Source: Nitrospinae bacterium RIFCSPLOWO2_12_FULL_45_22 (GTDB lineage: Bacteria > 2-12-FULL-45-22). From it: 12,857 nucleotides of DNA. This document shows positions 1 to 6,490 of this stretch, piece by piece. The notes under the pieces were generated by a model. The model was given only the letters and a program-made list of their open reading frames with translations, was not told where the DNA came from and made no database searches. The position numbers and the translations under genes are program-made. The DNA lies in the NCBI GenBank assembly GCA_001803565.1, contig MHDQ01000147.1, forward strand, positions 1 through 12,857, given 5' to 3'. Positions within the stretch are counted from its first letter, which is position 1. Each line of letters opens with the position of its first letter.

Positions 1-614
1 CCCAGATGATCATCTTGCTCAGGCTCGCCCTCCAATTGGCCCTCATAAAAGGGGTAATGCCGGCTAAAGAAATCACCTCTTTGGAGCAAAGTTTATATGC
101 ACTACCAGAAGCAGTTAAGCAGATATTAAATACCTATCCTGGCCTGATAAATAAATTAGCAGTAAAGCACCGGAAGGTAAAGAATTGGCTTTATCTGGGT
201 AGGGGCGTTTATTATCCTATTGCCTTAGAGGCGGCCTTAAAGATGAAAGAAGTGGCCTATCTCCATGCCGAAGGGATGCCCGCGGGCTTCCTCAAGCATG
301 GTACATTGGCCCTGATAGATGAAGAGGTTAATACTATTGGTTTTGTCCCACCTAGAGAAGATGAGGAGCTTTATCATCTCACTATCAGTAGTATGGAGGA
401 AGTAAGGGCCAGGGGAGGCCATATTATAGGTTTACATTTTGAGAAGGGAATTGACTTATTCCAGGATGAACTGATCCTTCCCAAGGTACCATTACTTATT
501 GCCCCCTTCACTCAACTGGTTGCAGCCCAGCTCCTGGCTTATTATACCGCCTCTGCCCTCAAACGGAACATAGATAAACCGCGGTCATTGGCAAAATCCG
601 TCACCGTCGCCTGA
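1..614 (+). CDS. glmS: Glutamine--fructose-6-phosphate aminotransferase (isomerizing), C-terminal part; 5' end outside window
   Basis: GlmS makes glucosamine-6-phosphate from fructose-6-phosphate and glutamine, the first committed step to UDP-GlcNAc. Only the second SIS (sugar isomerase) domain is visible. The frame is open to the window edge, so the glutaminase domain and first SIS domain lie upstream. Numbering from the Met codon at 6, the active-site stretch KEVAYLHAEGMPAGFLKHG keeps the equivalents of E. coli Glu488 (E82), His493 (H87) and His504 (H98). The C-terminal tail DKPRSLAKSVTVA keeps the Lys603 equivalent (K197). One oddity is Phe95 where E. coli has Glu501 (GELKHG becomes GFLKHG). 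The stop is followed after 24 bp by the next start, which has its own AAGGAG ribosome site, so co-transcription with the mutase is likely. The family assignment is firm; the isomerase chemistry is inferred from conserved residues. Confidence 0.95.
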   Translation, partial: QMIILLRLALQLALIKGVMPAKEITSLEQSLYALPEAVKQILNTYPGLINKLAVKHRKVKNWLYLGRGVYYPIALEAALKMKEVAYLHAEGMPAGFLKHGTLALIDEEVNTIGFVPPREDEELYHLTISSMEEVRARGGHIIGLHFEKGIDLFQDELILPKVPLLIAPFTQLVAAQLLAYYTASALKRNIDKPRSLAKSVTVA

Positions 615-638
615 ACTGCCCTTTTAAGGAGAAAGATA

Positions 639-1970
639 ATGGAACAGGAGATATTTAAGGCTTATGATATTCGGGGTATTTACCCCGATCAGTTGGACGA
701 TGAAAGTGCTTACCGGATAGGGATAGCCATCGCCGAGTACCTGGGGCTGCAAGAGGTGGTGGTGGGGCGGGATATGAGATTATCCAGCCCAGCCATTCGC
801 GAAAGCCTTGTCCGAGGCATGATAGATAAAGGTGTGAATGTCATTGACGTCGGAAGGGTCTCTACCCCTATGGTCTATTTTGCGGTAGCTAACTATGGCT
901 ATAGTGGCGGTATAATGATCACGGCCTCGCATAATCCCAAAGAATATAATGGCTTCAAGGTCTGTCGAGACCAGGCTATCCCGGTCTTTGGTGAGGAGTT
1001 ACAGAAAATTGGTCAATTAGCTGAAACCATCTCATTCCCTATACCTAGTCAGACAAAAGGAGACATCTCTTTCAAGGAAATACTTTCAGATTACAAAAAC
1101 CATGTACTGAAATTCGCTACTCAGATAAAGCGGTTAAAAGTAATTGTTGATGCAAGTAATGGTATGGCTGGTACTATCTTCCCAGAGGTCTTTTCCGATC
1201 TCGATTTAGAGATAATAGGGCTTTATATGGAACCGGATGGTAATTTCCCTCACCATGAGCCCAACCCCCTAAAGAATGAAAACCTGGTGGACTTACAGAA
1301 AAAGGTTTTAGAAACCAGGGCAGACTTAGGGATAGCTTTTGATGGCGATGCCGATCGGGTTATGTTTGTAGATGAGGAGGGACAGATTATTGGTGCTGAT
1401 CGGATAACGCTCCTTATCGGCTTAGAGTTACTCAAAAATCATCCGGCAGAAGCCATTGTCTATGATGTTCGCTCCAGCCGCATTATTCCAGAAAAGGTAT
1501 CGGAGAGAGGAGGAAAACCGGTCAGGTGCAGGGTGGGCCATGCCTTCATGAAGGAAAGGATGCGGGCCGAGAGGGCCATTTTTGGCGGGGAGCTGGCAGG
1601 TCATTATTATTTCCGGGGTAATTTCTATGCCGATAATGCCGATATTGCAGCGGTCTCTATCCTTAACTTACTCAGCGAGGAAAATAAAGGCCTGGCAAAG
1701 ATACTGGAGCCTTACCAGATCTATTATAGTAGTGGGGAGATAAACAGAGAGGTAAAAGATAAAGAGGCCAAGCTAAAAGAGATGGCTGAGCTTTATAAAG
1801 ACGGTGAGGTATCCTTCCCGGATGGTCTTTTAGTAGAATATCCTGACTGGTGGTTTAACCTGAGACCCTCCAATACGGAGCCACTCTTACGGCTAAATGT
1901 GGAAGCCAGGAGCCAGGCTGCAATGGAGCGACATCGAGACCGGCTACTGTCTCAAATAGACGAGAGATAA
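639..1970 (+). CDS. Phosphomannomutase/phosphoglucomutase-family phosphohexomutase (ManB/AlgC/GlmM superfamily)
   Basis: Alpha-D-phosphohexomutase of 443 aa, a usual length for bacterial PMM/PGM; it interconverts hexose-6-P and hexose-1-P in the cytoplasm. All four signature regions are present. TASHNP at residues 95-100 contains the phosphoserine Ser97. DGDADR at 235-240 is the metal loop. GGELAGH at 316-322 is the sugar-binding loop. RPSNTEP at 409-415 is the phosphate-binding loop. The sugar loop reads GELAGH instead of the common GEMSGH/GEQSGH, so the usual Ser is Ala320. TASHNP rather than SASHNP favours PMM/PGM over typical GlmM, but substrate cannot be fixed from sequence. AAGGAG at 626-631 supports the ATG at 639. 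Lying between glmS and another mutase, it could supply mannose-1-P/glucose-1-P or act as the glucosamine mutase. It would commonly be labelled manB. Confidence 0.93.
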   Translation: MEQEIFKAYDIRGIYPDQLDDESAYRIGIAIAEYLGLQEVVVGRDMRLSSPAIRESLVRGMIDKGVNVIDVGRVSTPMVYFAVANYGYSGGIMITASHNPKEYNGFKVCRDQAIPVFGEELQKIGQLAETISFPIPSQTKGDISFKEILSDYKNHVLKFATQIKRLKVIVDASNGMAGTIFPEVFSDLDLEIIGLYMEPDGNFPHHEPNPLKNENLVDLQKKVLETRADLGIAFDGDADRVMFVDEEGQIIGADRITLLIGLELLKNHPAEAIVYDVRSSRIIPEKVSERGGKPVRCRVGHAFMKERMRAERAIFGGELAGHYYFRGNFYADNADIAAVSILNLLSEENKGLAKILEPYQIYYSSGEINREVKDKEAKLKEMAELYKDGEVSFPDGLLVEYPDWWFNLRPSNTEPLLRLNVEARSQAAMERHRDRLLSQIDER

Positions 1971-2069
1971 CAGTACAGTCACCAAGACACTAAGTTACTA
2001 AGGAGGAGCAAATGAGAGGTGAAGAGTCAAGCAAGCTCGACCACAACAAACTGGGTTTTAGGCTGTAGT

Positions 2070-2087
2070 AGCAGAGCTTGCTCTGCT
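2070..2087 (+). other. Perfect 8-bp stem hairpin
   Basis: AGCAGAGC at 2070-2077 pairs exactly with GCTCTGCT at 2080-2087 across TT. There is no following T run, so it is not a standard intrinsic terminator. Part of it can alternatively pair upstream: AGCAAGCTC at 2030-2038 is the exact reverse complement of GAGCTTGCT at 2074-2082. Two exclusive folds are therefore possible in the leader of the 709-aa mutase gene. Whether either has a regulatory role is unknown. Confidence 0.5.
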
Positions 2088-2096
2088 TCATACATC

Positions 2097-2115
2097 GGGC
2101 AAGAGTACCTTGCCC
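2097..2115 (+). other. 7-bp stem hairpin
   Basis: GGGCAAG at 2097-2103 pairs with CTTGCCC at 2109-2115 around the loop AGTAC. It sits between the first hairpin and the right arm of the repeat element. No poly-T tail follows, so a terminator role is not supported. Confidence 0.5.
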
Positions 2116-2200
2116 TTTGGTGTCTTCGTGCCTTAGTGGCTGATAAAAGAGAATCTATGCTATCTGGGAAATCTGTGGTTCCATTAGAAGTCGTTCACTA

Positions 2201-4330
2201 ATGATTCATAACCCAATCTCAGAGTCGCTAGCATTACCCAAAAGACTGCAGGGTACCGATGGGGTTCGGGGGGTAGCCTGCCCCGCTGATCATCCTTCTG
2301 TCGCTGGGCTCACACCAGTAGATGCCTTTCTCAAAAAAGGAATACTGACCGAAGAGTTTGTTGAACTGTACTGCTTTTGCTATGTAAAGTTACTGGAGCA
2401 AGAGTCGGTCTGGCAGCCTGGTCAGGAGATCGTTATTGGTTGGGACCCAAGAGATGACCAGGGTATCTATCATCAGGCGGCTATTAGAGGTGTCTGTAAG
2501 GCCGGCGCAAAGGCGGTAGCAATAGGGATATTGCCTACCCCGGCAGTACCGCTCTACTTGCTTCATCAAGAGGCCAGAGGGGGTATAATGATTACTGCCT
2601 CCCATAACCCGCCGGACCAGAATGGGATCAAGCTATTCAGTAAGACCCTGGGCTTAAAGCCACTGCCAGCCGATGATCAGCAGCTAACCTCCTTAATATA
2701 CCAAACCCCCTACTGGCAAGCCTATCAGTGTCCCTTAGAAGGATCTTATGAAGATGGGCATGATCAAGCCCTTGGAGTCTTCCTGAAATTCTTTGAGATT
2801 TCCAGCAATACCTGGCTAGAAAAAAAAGACCTCCTGCGCCACCTGATACTGATTATAGACCCCGCATATGGTTGCTGTCGAGGGTTGGCTAGTAAGGTCT
2901 TTAATCAATTAGGGGTAAAAGAGGTTATTGAGGTAAATAATGATCCTCGAGGACAGGTGAATGTAAACTCTGGTGTAGCTGGCTTAGAAGGGGCCAGAGA
3001 AATAGATAGCCAGTTACAGAGCGATTCTGGTCATATTTTTCAAGATTACAAGGTTGTCCAGACTATGTTTGAGATAGGCAGAAAATACCATGATAGTATT
3101 ATCCGGGGCAATATATGGGTAGCCGGAGCAGTCTTCGATGCCGATGGAGATCGGTTTTACCGGTTAGATTATGACCCACTCAGGGATAGGATCATAATCT
3201 TATCGGGTGATGAGATTGCCTATCATCAAGCGAAATACTTGATAAACCGCTTCCCGAAAGAATTATTAGGCGCCCCTTATGTGAATACAGTTGAGAGCGA
3301 CCTGAACTCCTCTCTGGCTGCCGCTGAGTTGGGCTACTGTCCAATAATCGAAGCCGTGGGTGACAAATGGCTCCTGGTACAGGGCGCTCTCAACTGGTTA
3401 GAGGCACGGTTGGACCATGATGGTAAAAAACACCTGGGAGAGCTGAAGCAGAAAGGGGTTTCTGCTATAGCTGAGATCGAAGACCTCTTTAGAAGTTCAA
3501 AGTCCAAAGCTCAAAGTTCAAAGTCTAAAGATCAAACCCCTGCTCTATGCCGCTATGAACCAGAGAGTTATCCAACTGGCCAAAGATTTAGGATAATTAA
3601 GGGCTACAGCATAGGCAGTGAAACCTCGGGCCATACCATAACCCCGGGGTTGCTTAATACCAATGCAGATATTACCATACCCGTATTTATTGGTAATGCC
3701 CTGAAGAGTGCGGTCAATACCTTTGTCGCTACTGAATCCCTTTATCACCGCTCAGATATTGCCAGGTATATTGATCAAGTTCATATGCCTTTCCCGCGCG
3801 GTTTTCAAAAATCCCTCCCGGTATATTATACCGATAAAACCAGGTTTTATAATGGCTCTCCCCTCTGGCACCAATTAGAAGCAACCATAAAAGAAGACAG
3901 GTCAGGCTTATGGGTAAAAAGGGTATACCCCCAGGAACGGGATATGTTATACTTAACCTTTAATGATCACGAAGGAGGACAGAAAGGAGCCCTCTTTATC
4001 CGTAATTCCGGCACTGAAGATAAGACTGTGGTCAATCTGAGGGGTTCCAGGAAAGACGGTGACAAGTTGTTGGCCGTGGGCCAGACCGTTCTAAAGTTGC
4101 TCTTCCAAGATCTTAAAGACCAAAACCATAACTATGCCCAGGCCGAAACACAAATCTTAAAGACCTTGACCGAAAGGGGGCCCTGCACCCCAGATGATCT
4201 GCTATCTTTGGTTCCCGGAATTAACTGGGACCGGCTCTTTAACGAACTAAGTAAACAAAGATTAATAGAATATAGGGATGGTCGGGTTTGCTTAACTTCT
4301 CTGGGCTCCTGGTATATCAAAAAAAGCTAA
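2201..4330 (+). CDS. Long phosphohexomutase-like protein with C-terminal winged-helix-like extension
   Basis: A 709-aa member of the phosphohexomutase superfamily, about 250 aa longer than the usual 440-470. Conserved sites in order: GTDGVRG (18-24), TASHNP (132-137, phosphoserine Ser134), DADGDR (313-318, metal loop), SETSGH (473-478, sugar loop) and RNSGTEDK (601-608, phosphate loop). The additional length comes from insertions before the metal loop (about 258-305), a stretch of about 80 residues before the sugar loop (about 390-470), and a tail after about 645. The tail looks like a small winged helix (TERGPCTPDDLLSLV, then a basic helix and YRDGRVCLTSLG). The insertion at 432-445 (SSKSKAQ SSKSKDQ) is encoded by a DNA repeat. 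With glmS upstream and a GlmU-C-like acetyltransferase downstream, an atypical glucosamine mutase role is attractive but inferred. The ATG at 2201 has only a weak AGAAG at 2186-2190; an upstream in-frame stop at 2144-2146 limits extension. Confidence 0.88.
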   Translation: MIHNPISESLALPKRLQGTDGVRGVACPADHPSVAGLTPVDAFLKKGILTEEFVELYCFCYVKLLEQESVWQPGQEIVIGWDPRDDQGIYHQAAIRGVCKAGAKAVAIGILPTPAVPLYLLHQEARGGIMITASHNPPDQNGIKLFSKTLGLKPLPADDQQLTSLIYQTPYWQAYQCPLEGSYEDGHDQALGVFLKFFEISSNTWLEKKDLLRHLILIIDPAYGCCRGLASKVFNQLGVKEVIEVNNDPRGQVNVNSGVAGLEGAREIDSQLQSDSGHIFQDYKVVQTMFEIGRKYHDSIIRGNIWVAGAVFDADGDRFYRLDYDPLRDRIIILSGDEIAYHQAKYLINRFPKELLGAPYVNTVESDLNSSLAAAELGYCPIIEAVGDKWLLVQGALNWLEARLDHDGKKHLGELKQKGVSAIAEIEDLFRSSKSKAQSSKSKDQTPALCRYEPESYPTGQRFRIIKGYSIGSETSGHTITPGLLNTNADITIPVFIGNALKSAVNTFVATESLYHRSDIARYIDQVHMPFPRGFQKSLPVYYTDKTRFYNGSPLWHQLEATIKEDRSGLWVKRVYPQERDMLYLTFNDHEGGQKGALFIRNSGTEDKTVVNLRGSRKDGDKLLAVGQTVLKLLFQDLKDQNHNYAQAETQILKTLTERGPCTPDDLLSLVPGINWDRLFNELSKQRLIEYRDGRVCLTSLGSWYIKKS
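3494..3535 (+). repeat. Two tandem 21-bp units inside the 709-aa mutase gene
   Basis: Units 3494-3514 and 3515-3535 match at 19 of 21 positions. Each begins AGTTCAAAGTC and encodes SSKSKAQ or SSKSKDQ. The low-complexity Ser/Lys composition contrasts with the surrounding enzyme sequence. The unit length is a multiple of three, so the reading frame is kept. It resembles the GTTCAAAGTCCAAAG-type repeats I have seen in intergenic DNA of candidate phyla, which suggests invasion of a permissive surface loop. That similarity is recollection, not a search. Confidence 0.8.
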
Positions 4331-4393
4331 AAGTGAAAAACGCAAAGTGAAAAGCTGGGAAATAATTACTTAGTTTTGCGCCTTTCGCTTTAA
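4329..4393. repeat. Imperfect inverted repeat after the long mutase gene
   Basis: AAAGTGAAAAACGCAAAG (around 4329-4347) and TTTTGCGCCTTTCGCTTT (4373-4390) are imperfect reverse complements, about 14 of 18 positions. The structure starts right at the mutase stop. It could form a stem near the transcript end, but no U-tract follows, so a terminator call is weak. The right arm contains CTTAGTTTTGCGC (4369-4381), which recurs exactly at 10610-10622 in the gap after hppA. The two gaps therefore share a dispersed repeat family. Confidence 0.55.
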
Positions 4394-4447
4394 GCGTTGC
4401 GTCTCTACAGTTATGAATAATTCTTGATAAAACCTAAGCCGGCATAA

Positions 4448-5278
4448 GTGGGGATTATATCTGTGGTACCATTAGAGGATTTTTGGGGTCACTTAGATAG
4501 CTTTACCCATAAAGGGCTATTTGCTGATATTCAATTCCCCTGGGAAGCAGTAGCCCGGATCAGGATTTATATTGAGCAGTTCCTGGCCTCTCTAGGCAAA
4601 GGGTCTCCCTATGACTTACGGCGTCTACCAGGGGTTTCCCTGCAACAGGTTTTAGATGGAGAAGGGAATATTAAAGAAAGGATGTTAGTTACCCAGGCAT
4701 GTATCCAGGAAAACCACGATATTTATCTGGAAGACCTGGGCATCTATATCGGAAAATACACTGTTATCGAACCTGGTGTTATTATCAAATCCCGGGCTAT
4801 TATTGGTGAAAATAGTGAAATTCGCCAGGGAGCTTATCTCAGGGGAGGAGTAATTATCGGTAATTACTGCGTTGTGGGCCATACTACCGAGGTAAAGAAC
4901 TCTGCTTTCTTAGATGGTTCGGAAGCGGGGCATTTTGCCTATATCGGCGATAGCATCTTGGGCAACCATGTCAACCTGGGCGCAGGCACTAAACTAGCCA
5001 ACCTGCAGTTCAGGACCCCTCAAGAAAGGAATACCGGTACTATTAATCCCATCAAAATAACTATCGGAGAGGAAAGATACGATACTAAATTAACCAAACT
5101 GGGGGCTATCCTGGGCGATAATGGGGAGACCGGGTGTAATACGGTCACCTCACCCGGCACCCTGATAGGACGTAACTCCTGGGTTTATCCCAATACCACC
5201 GTGCGGAAAGGCCTTTATCCACCACACTCCATCATCCGCCCTAAAGATAATGAATTAAAGATAGGAGTAATGGAGTAG
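4448..5278 (+). CDS. Left-handed beta-helix acetyltransferase resembling the GlmU C-terminal domain (likely glucosamine-1-P N-acetyltransferase)
   Basis: A 276-aa protein made of about 95 N-terminal residues followed by hexapeptide repeats (IGKYTVIEPGVII, IIGENSEI, VIIGNYCVVG and so on) that form a left-handed beta-helix from about residue 95 to 255. The acetyl-transfer site of GlmU is recognisable. LRGG carries the Arg333 equivalent (R132). EVKNS carries the Lys351 equivalent (K150). AGHFAYIGD carries His363 (H162) and Tyr366 (Y165), with the E. coli spacing of 12 between Lys and His; HVNLGAG follows. There is no N-terminal nucleotidyltransferase domain, so uridylation must be done elsewhere. 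The predicted product is GlcNAc-1-P, fitting the glmS/mutase neighbours. The start is uncertain: GTG at 4448 or GTG at 4463, neither with a clear Shine-Dalgarno. Another sugar O- or N-acetyltransferase is possible. Confidence 0.82.
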   Translation: MGIISVVPLEDFWGHLDSFTHKGLFADIQFPWEAVARIRIYIEQFLASLGKGSPYDLRRLPGVSLQQVLDGEGNIKERMLVTQACIQENHDIYLEDLGIYIGKYTVIEPGVIIKSRAIIGENSEIRQGAYLRGGVIIGNYCVVGHTTEVKNSAFLDGSEAGHFAYIGDSILGNHVNLGAGTKLANLQFRTPQERNTGTINPIKITIGEERYDTKLTKLGAILGDNGETGCNTVTSPGTLIGRNSWVYPNTTVRKGLYPPHSIIRPKDNELKIGVME

Positions 5279-5295
5279 ACTTATAGGAAGTAATT

Positions 5296-6411
5296 ATGAT
5301 AGAAGAATTCGAAGCCCAATATAATAATAGGTATCAGATATTAAAGGGTCTAAAGGCCCAGGGTAAAAGATTAATAGGCTGGGTCTGTACCTATGTCCCG
5401 GAAGAGATCATCCATGCTGCCGGTATGCACCCTTTCCGGATTGTAGGCCGGGAGAGTGATACACCTTTGGCCAATGCCTATCTTTATTCCAATATTTGCT
5501 CCTTCACCAGAAGTTGCCTGGAGGAAGGCTTAAACCGCAATCTATCCTTTATGGACGGTTTGGTAACCACCAATACTTGCGACCATATCCGACGGCTCTA
5601 TGATGTCTGGTTCAAATATATTGACACCCCTTATAAGAAGATTCTCGCCCAGCCCTGTACTACTTCTCAGAGTTGTCTCAGTTATTTCAAACAGGAGTTC
5701 ATACAGTTTAGAGAAGAGCTACAAAGGCACTTTCAGGTAGAGATTACTGATACTGCCTTAAAAGAATCTATAAAGCTGTTTAACCATATGAGAAGCTTAT
5801 TAAAAAGGCTCTATCTCTTGAGGAAACTCGACCCGCCACCCATCTCTGGGGAAGAGGTATGCCAGGTAGTCATGGCGGGGATGGTTTTACCTAAAGAGGG
5901 ATATATTACGCTGCTAGAATCCTTATTGAAACGACTAGAAAGCAGGCAACCTCGGTCGCCAAAGAATGGCCAACCCAGGCTGATGGTTATTGGCAGTGAG
6001 CTAGATAATCCTATATACATTAAGATTATAGAAGACTCTGGCACTTTAGTAGTGGCTGATGACCTTTGCTGCGGCAGTCGGTATTTCTGGGACCTGGTGG
6101 AAGAAGATAAGGACCCTATAGAGGCCCTGGCAGGAAGGTACCTCACTAAAATGCCCTGTGCCCGCATGCATCCCTCCTCCAGCCGTGTACTACTCTTGAA
6201 AACCCTGGCCCAAGAATTCAACGTAGAAGGCGTCATTTATCAATCTATAAAATTCTGTGATCTGCATGCCGGCATATTTCCCGTCATAAAAGCCGGTTTT
6301 GATGACCTGGGTATCCCAGTCCTTAAACTAGAGCGGGAATATCTGTTAGCCGGCGCAGGTCAAACCAAGACCCGCATCCAGGCCTTCTTGGAAATGCTCA
6401 AAGAACAATAG
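5296..6411 (+). CDS. 2-hydroxyacyl-CoA dehydratase subunit D / HgdB-FldC-BcrC-like iron-sulfur protein
   Basis: A 371-aa member of the 2-hydroxyacyl-CoA dehydratase / benzoyl-CoA reductase HgdB-BcrC family, normally 370-430 aa. These are soluble [4Fe-4S] subunits used by anaerobes for radical dehydration of 2-hydroxyacyl-CoA or for aromatic ring reduction. Recognisable stretches are GWVCTYVPEEIIHAAGMHPFR (C31), NICSFTRSC (C68, C74), TTNTCDHIRRLYD (C95), ADDLCCGSRYFW (C258, C259) and YQSIKFCDLHAG (C321), which supply the candidate cluster ligands. AGGAAG at 5284-5289 supports the ATG at 5296, 17 bp after the acetyltransferase gene, so co-transcription is likely. No partner subunit (HgdA/FldB-like) and no ATP-dependent activator (HgdC/FldI-like) is in the window, so substrate cannot be assigned. 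Lone members may have other roles. Confidence 0.9.
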   Translation: MIEEFEAQYNNRYQILKGLKAQGKRLIGWVCTYVPEEIIHAAGMHPFRIVGRESDTPLANAYLYSNICSFTRSCLEEGLNRNLSFMDGLVTTNTCDHIRRLYDVWFKYIDTPYKKILAQPCTTSQSCLSYFKQEFIQFREELQRHFQVEITDTALKESIKLFNHMRSLLKRLYLLRKLDPPPISGEEVCQVVMAGMVLPKEGYITLLESLLKRLESRQPRSPKNGQPRLMVIGSELDNPIYIKIIEDSGTLVVADDLCCGSRYFWDLVEEDKDPIEALAGRYLTKMPCARMHPSSSRVLLLKTLAQEFNVEGVIYQSIKFCDLHAGIFPVIKAGFDDLGIPVLKLEREYLLAGAGQTKTRIQAFLEMLKEQ

Positions 6412-6440
6412 TGGGAAAAGATTTGACCTTCCTTAAACTT

Positions 6441-6477
6441 AACCACGAATGACACGAAGTAACGAATTACACGAATA
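6441..6477 (+). repeat. Short-period CACGAA repeat in the cstA leader
   Basis: The stretch consists of near-copies of CACGAATGA / CACGAAGTA / ACGAATTA / CACGAAT, about nine bases apart. It ends 13 bp before the cstA ATG. It is non-coding and belongs to the general class of short-period repeats seen elsewhere in this window (compare 11254-11279). It occupies the region where the ribosome-binding site of cstA would be expected. Confidence 0.65.
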
Positions 6478-6490
6478 GCTCTTATCCCTG

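Larger units (their letters stand above)
1979..2141. repeat. Intergenic repeat element with opposed arms and two internal hairpins
   Basis: The 230-bp gap between the two mutases is mostly occupied by non-coding repeat sequence. The left arm, from 1979, contains CACCAAGACACTAAG. The right arm (about 2113-2141) contains GGTGTCTTCGTGCCTTAGTGG, the same short-period motif type on the other strand. Between them lie two hairpins (2070-2087 and 2097-2115). The left arm runs into a strong AAGGAGG (2000-2006), which precedes only very short frames. A 60-codon GTG frame (2019-2201) crosses the element; its composition and overlap with repeats argue against it being a gene. This type of repeat is familiar to me from uncultured-bacterium genomes, which is recollection and not a search. 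Confidence 0.6.

Noticed and set aside
2019-2201. 60-codon frame starting with GTG before the long mutase
   Set aside because: It runs through repeat DNA and hairpins and its product has no recognisable domain. It is kept only as part of a possible leader, not called as a gene.
3494-3535. Possible CRISPR-like array
   Set aside because: There are only two adjacent 21-bp units with no spacers, inside a coding frame.
5811-6236. 141-codon frame opposite the dehydratase gene
   Set aside because: It is fully antisense to a well-supported gene, and its Ser-rich composition looks like a shadow frame; no domain is seen.
6423-6451. TTGACC upstream of cstA as a promoter -35
   Set aside because: No acceptable -10 is found at 16-18 bp; the sequence there is the CACGAA repeat.
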